46,994 bases of DNA from NCBI RefSeq assembly GCF_019857225.1, contig NZ_JAFJSY010000085.1:1-46994 (forward strand), in the 5' to 3' direction. The DNA comes from Streptomyces plumbidurans. Lineage in GTDB: Bacteria > Actinomycetota > Actinomycetes > Streptomycetales > Streptomycetaceae. Positions 18,788-26,682 of the stretch are shown here, piece by piece (the first letter of the stretch is position 1; each line of letters starts with the position of its first letter). Below the pieces are notes generated by a model that searched no databases, was not told the DNA's origin, and saw nothing but the letters and a program-made list of their open reading frames with translations. The position numbers and the translations under genes are program-made.

Positions 18788-21700
18788 ATGGGAAGCGACG
18801 GAAAGCTCTACCAGCACACAGGCGCGGCGCTGTTGCGGGCCGCCGCGATGCCGCTGACGGGTCTGCCGACTTGGTGGCCAGACCCCTCCGACACAGAGGC
18901 GTGCCGCAGGTGGCTGAAGCAGGTGTGGGCCGATGCGCGGTTCGCCGACGCCGTCCGGCAGGGAAGCGACGATCTGGCCACACGGGTCGACGCGATCTGC
19001 GCTGGGCATCCGACACGCTACAAGCAGGTCCGTCGCGCCGCCATGGCGACCATCCGCTACTTGTTGCGGGCCACCGGGCGACCGACCCCGTTCGGCCTCT
19101 TCGCGGGAGTCACCGCAGCCGGCGTGGGTTCGACCCCACATGTGAGGTGGGGAGGCGCGCATCAGGCCGTGGTGCGGGTGGACACCGAGTGGCTGGACGA
19201 CGTCATCGTCCGCTTGGAGGCGTGCCCGGCCCTGCTGGAGCGCCTGGATGTCGTCATGAACAACCTGTCGGCGCGCCGCGGTGGACGTCTGCACGTCCCA
19301 CACGGCGGACCGATGGGCGCCACCATCCGGCGCACCAGCGCGGTCCGCGTGATCGAGGACCTCGCGCGCGGCCCGGTCCGCTTCGCCGCCCTGGCTGAGC
19401 AGTTGGCGGCCTCCTTCCCCCGAACCGAGCCGCGGAACATCCGCACACTGCTCGGCGCGCTGGTGCGCGAGAAATTCCTGATCACCAGTTTGCGCGCGCC
19501 GATGACCGACACCGATCCGCTGTCCCACCTGATCGAGCGGCTGCACGGCGCGGACGCGCGCACGGTGCCGCAGGTGGCGCAGGTTCTGCACGAACTGGAA
19601 GCTGCGCAACGCGCCGTGCACGAGCACAACCGGCGCCCGGCGATCGCGCAAGGGCCGGCTCGGGAGGAACTCACGGGTCGCCTGCGTGGGCTCTCCGACG
19701 CGGGTCGAAGCCCTTTGGCCGTCGACCTGAGGCTGGACGCCGAAGTACGGATCCCCGAGAGCGTCGCGCAGGAGATGGAGAGAGCTGCCGATGCTCTACT
19801 GCGGCTCACGCGCCGACCGGCGGGCCAGGGTGTGTGGAAGGAGTACCAGGTCGCGTTCTGGGAGCGGTATGGCACCGGCACGCTCGTGCCGGTGAAGGAG
19901 GTCGTCGACCCGGCGTCCGGACTCGGCTATCCGGCCGGGTACCCCGGCAGCCGCATGACCGCACCGCCCCCGGCAGTGTCCGAGCGTGACGAGCGGCTGC
20001 TGGCCCTCGCCTGGCAGGCGCTGGCCGACGGCAGCCAAGAGGTCGTCCTCACCGACGGCCTGATCGACCGCCTGGCCGGCGATGCGCCGACCGGGCAGGA
20101 GGTACCACCACACGTGGAGATGTGCGCGCGCCTGCACGCCGACAACATGTCCACCCTTGAGCGCGGGAACTTCACGCTCACGGTGACACCGGCCCGCGCC
20201 GCGGGGACGCTCACCTCCCGGTTCACTGCGGTCGCCACCGGCACGGGACTCGACGAGGTCTACCGCCAAGTTCCCACGGGCGTCGAGAACGCGCTGACCG
20301 CCCAGCTCTCCTTCCCGCCCCTTTACCCGCACACAGAGAACGTCGCCCGTATCCCCGCTTATCTTCCTCACGTCATCCCGTTGGGCGAGCACCGCAGCCC
20401 CGACGACAACACCACTCCGACGGTCATCGACGTCGACGACCTCGCGGTCACAGCCACGCACACCCGCCTGTACCTGGTCTGCATCTCCCGCCGTCGCCTG
20501 GTGGACCCGCAGGTCTTCCACGCCATGGCCCTGGACAAGCAACCTCCGCCCCTGGCCAGGTTCCTGGCGCACCTGACACGCTCCTTCGGCCCTGCCTGGA
20601 CCGGCTTCGACTGGGGGCCGCACGGCGCACGGCTGCCATTCCTGCCGCGCGTCCGCTACGGGCGAGTGATCCTCTCTCCCTGTCGCTGGAACCTGACCGC
20701 CGACGACCTGCCAAGCCGTGGCGCGGACATGCGGGAGTGGACCGACGCTCTCGGCCGGTGGCGGAAGCGCCGGCACTGCCACGGCACCGTCGAGCTGCGG
20801 GAGGACGACCGGGCACGTCGGCTCCAGCTCGACGTGCCCGCCCACGCCGCGGTCCTGCGCGCCCACCTGGACCGGGAAGCCCATGCCGTGCTCATGGAGG
20901 CGCCGGCCGAGGAGGCCTACGGCTGGATCGGCGGCCACGTCCACGAGATCGCCCTGCCGATGACCAGCACCCGCCGACCGATACCCGACCCGCTCTCCGG
21001 CTTCCTCCCCGTCCTCACCAACAGCACTCTCGGGCCCGTGCCGGGTGCGGTGCAGGCACCCTGGCTGAACGCCAAGATCTACAGCCACCCCGAACAGTTC
21101 GACGAGCTGATCGGCACTCACCTCGCGTGCCTCGTGGCCCAACTTCCAGGCACACCCGAGTGGTGGTTCGTCCGATACCGCACCCCGAACGACTTCGACC
21201 ACCTGCGTCTGCGTATCCGCACCCGCAGCCCCGGGCAGTACGCCGCCTGCACCGAGCTGGTCGGCCAATGGGCCGCCGGGCTGCGACGCCAAGGGCTCAG
21301 CAGCGGGCTCGTGTTCGACACGTACACCCCGGAGATCCGACGCTACGGACCAGGTGCGGCACTGCGCAGGGCCGAGGCGGTCTTCACGGCCGACTCGGCC
21401 TACGCTCTCGCCGCCCTGCAGGGCCCCGCAGCCGACGGCATCGACGGACGCGCGCTGGCCGCGGTCGGCATGGTGGACATCGCCTGTGGCTTGCTCGGCC
21501 CCGACGAGGGCATGCAATGGCTGGCGAACCGCCCCGCGCCTCCGGCCCGCGTCGAGCGAGGCGTCAGCGACCAGGCCGTCGCACTCGTTCGCCACACCAC
21601 GCCTCGGGCCCGCGGCTGGGGCGAGGCGCTCGCCCAAGCGTGGCACCGTCGCGCCGTGGCCCTGGCGCTGTATCGCGAGCGCCTCGCGGAGAGCATGGAC

Positions 21701-21841
21701 CTCGACTCCGTGCTGGAATCCTTGCTGCACATGCACCACAACCGTCTGCGCGGCCTGGACCGGGAGGACGAGAGGATCTGCCGACGCCTTGCCCGTCAGT
21801 CCGCCGTCGCATGGGCCGCCTGGCCGGGGGAGAGCCGCTGA
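18788..21841 (+). CDS. lanB: Class I lanthipeptide dehydratase LanB (full length)
   Basis: LanB uses glutamyl-tRNA to activate Ser/Thr of the precursor and then eliminates glutamate to give dehydroalanine and dehydrobutyrine. The 1017-residue product has the N-terminal glutamylation domain (RYLLRATGRPTPFGLFAGV near residues 75-100). The C-terminal elimination, SpaB_C-like, domain begins near residue 750 (WLNAKIYSHPEQFDELI, WWFVRYRTPNDFDHLRLRIR). It is therefore a fused enzyme rather than split. GGAGG at 18776-18780 is well spaced for the ATG at 18788 and too close for the in-frame ATG at 18782. The stop overlaps the lanC start. Confidence 0.95.
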   Translation: MGSDGKLYQHTGAALLRAAAMPLTGLPTWWPDPSDTEACRRWLKQVWADARFADAVRQGSDDLATRVDAICAGHPTRYKQVRRAAMATIRYLLRATGRPTPFGLFAGVTAAGVGSTPHVRWGGAHQAVVRVDTEWLDDVIVRLEACPALLERLDVVMNNLSARRGGRLHVPHGGPMGATIRRTSAVRVIEDLARGPVRFAALAEQLAASFPRTEPRNIRTLLGALVREKFLITSLRAPMTDTDPLSHLIERLHGADARTVPQVAQVLHELEAAQRAVHEHNRRPAIAQGPAREELTGRLRGLSDAGRSPLAVDLRLDAEVRIPESVAQEMERAADALLRLTRRPAGQGVWKEYQVAFWERYGTGTLVPVKEVVDPASGLGYPAGYPGSRMTAPPPAVSERDERLLALAWQALADGSQEVVLTDGLIDRLAGDAPTGQEVPPHVEMCARLHADNMSTLERGNFTLTVTPARAAGTLTSRFTAVATGTGLDEVYRQVPTGVENALTAQLSFPPLYPHTENVARIPAYLPHVIPLGEHRSPDDNTTPTVIDVDDLAVTATHTRLYLVCISRRRLVDPQVFHAMALDKQPPPLARFLAHLTRSFGPAWTGFDWGPHGARLPFLPRVRYGRVILSPCRWNLTADDLPSRGADMREWTDALGRWRKRRHCHGTVELREDDRARRLQLDVPAHAAVLRAHLDREAHAVLMEAPAEEAYGWIGGHVHEIALPMTSTRRPIPDPLSGFLPVLTNSTLGPVPGAVQAPWLNAKIYSHPEQFDELIGTHLACLVAQLPGTPEWWFVRYRTPNDFDHLRLRIRTRSPGQYAACTELVGQWAAGLRRQGLSSGLVFDTYTPEIRRYGPGAALRRAEAVFTADSAYALAALQGPAADGIDGRALAAVGMVDIACGLLGPDEGMQWLANRPAPPARVERGVSDQAVALVRHTTPRARGWGEALAQAWHRRAVALALYRERLAESMDLDSVLESLLHMHHNRLRGLDREDERICRRLARQSAVAWAAWPGESR

Positions 21842-23016
21842 TGAACTACGACGCGCCGCCCACACCCACGGGGCCCGGCTGGGGGCAGTCGCTGTACTCC
21901 GGCGCGGCGGGAGTCGCGCTGCTGCACGCCGTCAGGGCCCACACCGGCGAAGAGGACCGGGACGCGCTCCGGCCGTGGGCCGCCGCCATGCTCAAGGGCC
22001 CGATCCAGGCTGTGCCCGAAGCATGTGGCCTGTACGAGGGCGCCCCGGCCGTCGCCTACGTCCTCAGCTTCACGCACACGAACACCGCCACACGCGCCCT
22101 GGCCACCCTGGACACACACCTCGCCGACGTCACACGCCATCGTCTCAAGCGGGCGCACGCCCGCATCGATCGCGGCGCGTTGCCCACCCTGGGCGAGTTC
22201 GACCTCATCAGCGGACTGACCGGGCTGGGCGTGTACCACCTGCACCGCGGCCACAAGACGGAGCTTCAGGACGTCCTCGCCTACCTGGTGCGGCTGACGG
22301 AACCGATCACCATCGAGGCGCAACGTCTGCCCGGCTGGTGGACAGGAGACAGCCCTGATCTGCGACCGATGCCGCAATGGCCAGGCGGACACGGCAACTT
22401 CGGCCTCGCCCACGGCATCACGGGACCGCTGGCGCTGCTGGCCACGGCCCTGCGACAGGGCCACACAGTGCCCGGGCAAACGCAAGCCATCACCCGGATC
22501 TGCGGCTGGCTCGACCGGTGGCGCAACGACACAGGCTTGCGCGCCTGGTGGCCGGACTTGATCACACGAGCCGAACACCGACTCGGCGAGCTCCAGCGCT
22601 CAGGACCGAGACGCCCGTCCTGGTGCTACGGCACCCCCGGCATCGCCCGCGCCCAACAACTCGCCGGCCTCGCCCTCGGCGACCGTGACCGGCAAAGACA
22701 AGCCGAGCAGGCCCTGGCCGGATGTCTGGCCGACGACCAGCAGCTCGCCCAGCTCACCGACACGTCCCTCTGCCACGGCTGGGCGGGGCTCACCCAGACC
22801 ATCTCCCGTGCCGCCGCCGATGCCGTAGACGACGAACTCGCGTCGCATATACCCCGCCTGAATGCGCGGCTCAACAAGCATGTGGACCATCGCGGACTGC
22901 CGGACGGCGTCGGCCTGATGGACGGATCGGCAGGCATCCACCTGGTTCGTCTCACCGACCCCGTCAGCACGGCGATCACCGCTTCCTGGGACCGTTGCCT
23001 GCTCCTGAGGGGATGA
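21841..23016 (+). CDS. lanC: Lanthionine synthetase C-like cyclase LanC
   Basis: A zinc enzyme that adds cysteine thiols to dehydrated residues and closes lanthionine rings. The 391-residue protein has the expected zinc ligands C262 (SWCYGTPG), C311 and H312 (LCHGWAG). It also has the conserved GHGNFGLAHGITG segment with H191 and a (G)LMDGSAGI near the end. The ATG at 21841 overlaps the lanB stop, implying coupled translation. All key residues are present. Confidence 0.95.
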   Translation: MNYDAPPTPTGPGWGQSLYSGAAGVALLHAVRAHTGEEDRDALRPWAAAMLKGPIQAVPEACGLYEGAPAVAYVLSFTHTNTATRALATLDTHLADVTRHRLKRAHARIDRGALPTLGEFDLISGLTGLGVYHLHRGHKTELQDVLAYLVRLTEPITIEAQRLPGWWTGDSPDLRPMPQWPGGHGNFGLAHGITGPLALLATALRQGHTVPGQTQAITRICGWLDRWRNDTGLRAWWPDLITRAEHRLGELQRSGPRRPSWCYGTPGIARAQQLAGLALGDRDRQRQAEQALAGCLADDQQLAQLTDTSLCHGWAGLTQTISRAAADAVDDELASHIPRLNARLNKHVDHRGLPDGVGLMDGSAGIHLVRLTDPVSTAITASWDRCLLLRG

Positions 23017-23103
23017 AGCCGCGACCCACACCCGCGCACCGCAACAAATACGTACGATCTGCCCCTGCCGCCCGCGCGGCCGGGCACCTTCCGGAAGGAC
23101 GCG

Positions 23104-24333
23104 ATGAACACCACCACTGGCGCCTCCCCCGAGCACCTGCGCAACCGCCTGGTCGACGCCATTCTGAAAGAGGACCTCTCCGGCCTTCGCGACGCACGCG
23201 TCGAAGGCATCATGCGGAGCGTCCCCCGCCACGCCTTCCTCCCCGAAGCACCCATCGAGGAGGCGTACGCCAACAAGAGCGTGACGATCAAGGAGAACCC
23301 CGACGAGGACGCGCTCCCGCTGAGCTGTGCCTCCCAGCCCGATGTCGTGCACTTCATGCTGGTCCAGCTCGCCGTCCGCGAAGGCGACAACGTCTTCGAG
23401 ATCGGGGCCGGCACGGGCTACAACGCCGCCCTGCTCAAGCACCTCACCGGGGAGTCCGGCCAGGTCACCACCTGCGACATCGACGCCGACGTGACCGCTT
23501 ACGCCCGCCGGACGCTGGATGCGAACGGATACGAAGACGTTCGCGTGGTCACGCGGGACGGTGCCCTCGGCGCCCCGGAGTTCAGCCCGTACGACCGAAT
23601 GATCGCCACGGTTGGCATGTGGGACCTCCCCGGCGCCTGGTGGGACCAACTCGCCGTCGGCGGACGCCTCGTGGCCCCGCTGCGATGGCGCGGACTTTCC
23701 AGGGCTGTGGCCTTCCAACGCGAGGAAGGGCGGATGCGGTCCGACTCCGTCAAGATGTGCGGCTTCCTCCCGGTGATCGGCCAGGACGGAGAGCGGAACG
23801 GCTACATCGACGACGACCGGCTCGTCAGGCTCTACTGGGACGAGGACCAGTCCATTGCCTTGGACCTCCTGCGCGACGCGCTCACCCAGCCGAAGGCGGT
23901 CGCTTGGACCGATGTGACGGTCGGCCCCGTCGAGTCGTTCGACGGCGTCTGGCTACGGCTGAGCGCCACGGAGCGAGCGACCTGCCGCATCACCGCGAAG
24001 CCCGCAGCAATGGAGGCCAGCCTCCACCGCCCCGCCTCACCAGCCCTGAGCCCCGCCCTCGTTGAGGGGGACTCCATCGCATACCTCACTCTGGAGCGGA
24101 CCGCCGAAGACTCTGAGACAAAACCCCGTTTCCGGCTGGGAGCCGTCGGCTACGGTCCCGCCGGCGCCGATCTCGCCGAGCGGATCTGCGCGCAGATCCG
24201 CGCTTGGAGCCCGGCCCGGACCGCGGAACCCGTGGTCACGGCCTACCCCGTGGACACATCGGACAGCGACCTCGCCGACGGAGCCGTGATCGACCGGCCC
24301 TCCGTGCGGCTCGTCATCGCCTACCGATCCTGA
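23104..24333 (+). CDS. PIMT-like O-methyltransferase of FxLD lanthipeptide systems
   Basis: A 409-residue SAM-dependent methyltransferase related to protein-L-isoaspartate methyltransferase. Motif I is VFEIGAGTGYN at residues 97-107. The upstream SCASQP motif (74-79) corresponds to the PIMT SQP substrate loop. The C-terminal 190 residues are an extension typical of the lanthipeptide-associated form. Relatives methylate an Asp side chain in the lanthipeptide so that it collapses to aspartimide and then isoaspartate. The precursor has one fitting Asp-Gly. An 87-base gap separates it from lanC. Confidence 0.92.
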   Translation: MNTTTGASPEHLRNRLVDAILKEDLSGLRDARVEGIMRSVPRHAFLPEAPIEEAYANKSVTIKENPDEDALPLSCASQPDVVHFMLVQLAVREGDNVFEIGAGTGYNAALLKHLTGESGQVTTCDIDADVTAYARRTLDANGYEDVRVVTRDGALGAPEFSPYDRMIATVGMWDLPGAWWDQLAVGGRLVAPLRWRGLSRAVAFQREEGRMRSDSVKMCGFLPVIGQDGERNGYIDDDRLVRLYWDEDQSIALDLLRDALTQPKAVAWTDVTVGPVESFDGVWLRLSATERATCRITAKPAAMEASLHRPASPALSPALVEGDSIAYLTLERTAEDSETKPRFRLGAVGYGPAGADLAERICAQIRAWSPARTAEPVVTAYPVDTSDSDLADGAVIDRPSVRLVIAYRS

Positions 24334-24476
24334 CGCCGGTGGGCGTGACTGTTGGCAGGCGCGGCCGTGCTCACCGAAACGAAAACAGCGCCGCGTCGGA
24401 GCACGGTGGTCGGCTCTGGGCGAGGTTCGTACTGGGGCGTCGCGCTCGCGACCTGTGGGTGGAGAAGGGTACGTGT

Positions 24477-24995
24477 TCAGCTGATCCCGGGCGGCTCCTC
24501 CTGCCCCGGTCTTCCACGTCCGACCGTCAGGGACCAGCGCACGGCCGAGGGTGCCTCCACGGAGACGACTCCGCTGTGGTCCACGCCCGCGACCTTCACC
24601 TGGTTGTAGGTGGTGCTGGTTTCGGTGGCGAGGCATTTCTGCGTGAAGGAGACGTGTACCGACTGCACCGCGACGTTCATGGTGCCCTTCCCCCGGCAGC
24701 GCACCGCGACGATGAGTGCGTCGCCCTTCCTTCCCTTGCTGAACTCGATGCCGGCGTTCCCGGTGGTGGCCTTCTGGCGGCCGGCGAGGGTCTCGTCGGG
24801 GTCCAGTTCCGGCGGCTGCTGGGCGGGGGGTGGGGTGCTGCGGGGGGTGGTGGTGGCGTCGGCCGAGTTCGAGCGGGCGGTGCTGGTGGAGGGCGCGGGG
24901 TGCCGGGCGGCGGTGTGGGCCGGCGTGCAGGCGGCGGCCGGGAAGAGTGCTGTGGTGCACGTGATGCTCAGCACCGTGAGGGTTCGGCGGGACAT
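24477..24995 (-). CDS. Secreted lipoprotein of unknown function
   Basis: A 172-residue protein with a signal peptide (MSRRTLTVLSITCTTALFPAAAC). The final segment forms a lipobox ending in Cys, so it should be lipid-anchored outside the cell. A Thr/Ser/Pro-rich linker of about 45 residues follows, then a compact domain with two cysteines. No family was recognised. The ATG at 24995 is favoured by the signal peptide. The gene is convergent with the methyltransferase gene and is the last chromosomal gene before the integrated element. Confidence 0.7.
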   Translation of the reverse strand: MSRRTLTVLSITCTTALFPAAACTPAHTAARHPAPSTSTARSNSADATTTPRSTPPPAQQPPELDPDETLAGRQKATTGNAGIEFSKGRKGDALIVAVRCRGKGTMNVAVQSVHVSFTQKCLATETSTTYNQVKVAGVDHSGVVSVEAPSAVRWSLTVGRGRPGQEEPPGIS

Positions 24996-25062
24996 GTCAC
25001 TTCTCCCAGATGTCCCGGCCGACGCGGTGCGGCGAGCCGAGACCGAATTCGAGCCGGCCAAC

Positions 25063-25100
25063 GTCGAAGGGCCCCACCGCAGGCGGTGGGGCCCTTCGAC
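25063..25100. terminator. 18-bp hairpin at the left edge of the integrated element
   Basis: An 18-bp perfect stem (25063-25080 with 25083-25100) with a two-base loop lies next to the left att copy. It is the counterpart of the tRNA-Ser terminator hairpin at 45120-45155. It probably was the original terminator of the chromosomal tRNA-Ser gene before the element displaced it. Confidence 0.75.
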
Positions 25101-25175
25101 ATCGTGCCCGGTGAGGCACTGGCGGAGGATACGAGATTCGAACTCGTGAGGGGTTGCCCCCAACACGCTTTCCAA
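25085..25175. repeat. attL: displaced 3' part of tRNA-Ser(GGA)
   Basis: Ninety-one bases here are identical to 45140-45230. They run from the tRNA anticodon loop through its 3' end (minus strand), plus flanking sequence and half of the terminator hairpin. Identity stops at CCAA, after which the two loci differ completely. This is the usual footprint of an integrase that targets the 3' half of a tRNA gene. Confidence 0.93.
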
Positions 25176-25253
25176 CTATCCGCAGGGCCGTACAGCGGCG
25201 TCCGTAGGCGTTCACAGGCCAGTTCAAACGGGGTGTGCGTGCGTTGGTGAACG

Positions 25254-25304
25254 GTGGCGGCCGCCGACGCACTGGACAAGAAACAGGACAACGAGGCGCA
25301 AGGC
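25254..25304 (+). pseudogene. Possible remnant of an integrase 3' end
   Basis: In frame, this stretch reads A-L-D-K-K-Q-D-N-E, closely matching the C-terminal A-V-D-K-N-Q-D-N-E of the intact integrase at 45082-45109. DNA similarity covers about 30 bases. It lies just inside attL. A stop codon precedes it at 25248, so only a tail is left. It may record an earlier element in the same tRNA gene. The rest of the gap 25176-25554 holds no gene I can support. A TATAGG-like -10 lies at 25522-25527. Confidence 0.35.
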
Positions 25305-25554
25305 GCTCCCACCCAGCCGGGCCCGTTCGAAACTTGGGGCCCTCGCTGCTCACAGCCGCTGAGCGCCATGGCTGGCTATGACGTATCTCGAATCAGCCGC
25401 ATCCCGCACAAGCAGGTCAAGCCGGGGCACGCGGCCACTGTCAGTGCCGTCCGACAGACTGGTTGTAGAGACGCCAGGTGGACTAGTCAGCCGCAGATCG
25501 CTGTGGTTTAGGCCACCAGGCTATAGGCTGTTCTCCATGGTAGAGAGGACATTG

Positions 25555-26667
25555 GTGAGCCCTATGGGCGAAACTGAAACATACGAGCGAGATCTAGTCC
25601 ACCTGGCGAGGGTTGCGATGGCCGGGCGAGCACAAGACGTGCAAACCCTGGTCCAGCGCATGGCCCGTCGCTACCAACGATCAAATGAATCCCTTGCTGG
25701 CTCGCTTCGAGAGCTGCTGCGTTCAGCCCCAACTGCACAGACGCCCTTGCGTGGATTTGGTAACACCGCCTCCCTCCCCCTGGACAGCGATAGCCGCCTG
25801 CCCCTGATCAGGGCGGAGCAGCTCGGACCGGCAGTTCGTCCAGTCTTGGCTCCGCCCGTGAGAGCGGCCGTGGAGCAACTCCGTGACGAGCATCGGAGCG
25901 CAGACCGACTCGCACGACAAGGTCTAACACCTAGTCGTACCGGGCTGTTCACTGGACCTCCCGGTGTTGGCAAGACACTCGCTGCCCGATGGCTTGCGGA
26001 CGAACTGAAGCTACCGCTGCTCGTTCTAGATCTTTCCTCCGTAATGAGCAGCTACCTCGGCCGAACTGGGGGAAATATTCGCAAGGTGCTTGATTACGCG
26101 AAATCAAGCCCATCGGTCCTGCTACTGGACGAACTTGACACAGTAGCTAAACGGCGCGATGACATGGCCGAAGTGGGAGAACTGAAGAGGCTTGTTACGG
26201 TCCTCCTCCAGGAAATTGATGACTGGCCTTCTGGGTCATTGCTACTGGCTGCTACGAATCATGCCGATCTTTTGGATCCGGCAGTGTGGCGGCGATTCGA
26301 TCTGGTAGTCCAATTCCCCTTGCCCGGGCCAGTCGAGCTAGAGGAAGCGCTTCTCCACTATTGCGGAAACGAGGCACCGAGAAATATTGCATTCCTAGCG
26401 AGGATTCTTCACGGTGCCTCGTTCGCTGATGCGGAGCGTTTCGTTATGACGGCTCGCAGGAAAGCGGCCCTCGGTGGCGATCATACGTTCGATGTCTTGC
26501 TGAGCATGGGACAGGAACGTTTGGCGCAAATGAACCATGTCGAACGCCTTCAGGTGGCACTGGATCTAGTGCAAGATGGGAGCCTCTCGCAGAGGAGGGC
26601 TAGCGAGTTGACGGGAGTCAGTCGCGACACGATTCGACGCAAGCAGCGCACGGACCAAGAGCAGTAG
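25555..26667 (+). CDS. ietA: AAA-family ATPase, IetA-like
   Basis: A 370-residue AAA+ ATPase. Walker A is GPPGVGKT (134-141), Walker B is LLLDELD (189-195), and a sensor/arginine-finger region is ATNHADLLDPAVWRRFD (233-249). Residues 350-370 look like a helix-turn-helix (SQRRASELTGVSRDTIRRK). The adjacent gene encodes a subtilisin-like protease, which is the IetAS anti-phage arrangement. The GTG at 25555 has GAGAGG at 25543-25548. The in-frame ATG at 25537 is the alternative. Lower GC and different codon use from the neighbours indicate recent transfer. Confidence 0.85.
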   Translation: MSPMGETETYERDLVHLARVAMAGRAQDVQTLVQRMARRYQRSNESLAGSLRELLRSAPTAQTPLRGFGNTASLPLDSDSRLPLIRAEQLGPAVRPVLAPPVRAAVEQLRDEHRSADRLARQGLTPSRTGLFTGPPGVGKTLAARWLADELKLPLLVLDLSSVMSSYLGRTGGNIRKVLDYAKSSPSVLLLDELDTVAKRRDDMAEVGELKRLVTVLLQEIDDWPSGSLLLAATNHADLLDPAVWRRFDLVVQFPLPGPVELEEALLHYCGNEAPRNIAFLARILHGASFADAERFVMTARRKAALGGDHTFDVLLSMGQERLAQMNHVERLQVALDLVQDGSLSQRRASELTGVSRDTIRRKQRTDQEQ

Positions 26668-26682
26668 GGCTAGGGGGACACT

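Noticed and set aside
24204..25250. Plus-strand frame over the lipoprotein gene and the left att site
   Set aside because: Gly/Arg-rich translation without domain. The opposite strand has a signal peptide with lipobox and an ordered domain.
25254..25511. 85-codon frame after attL as an intact gene
   Set aside because: Only its first codons resemble an integrase tail and the rest matches nothing. Treated as a remnant.
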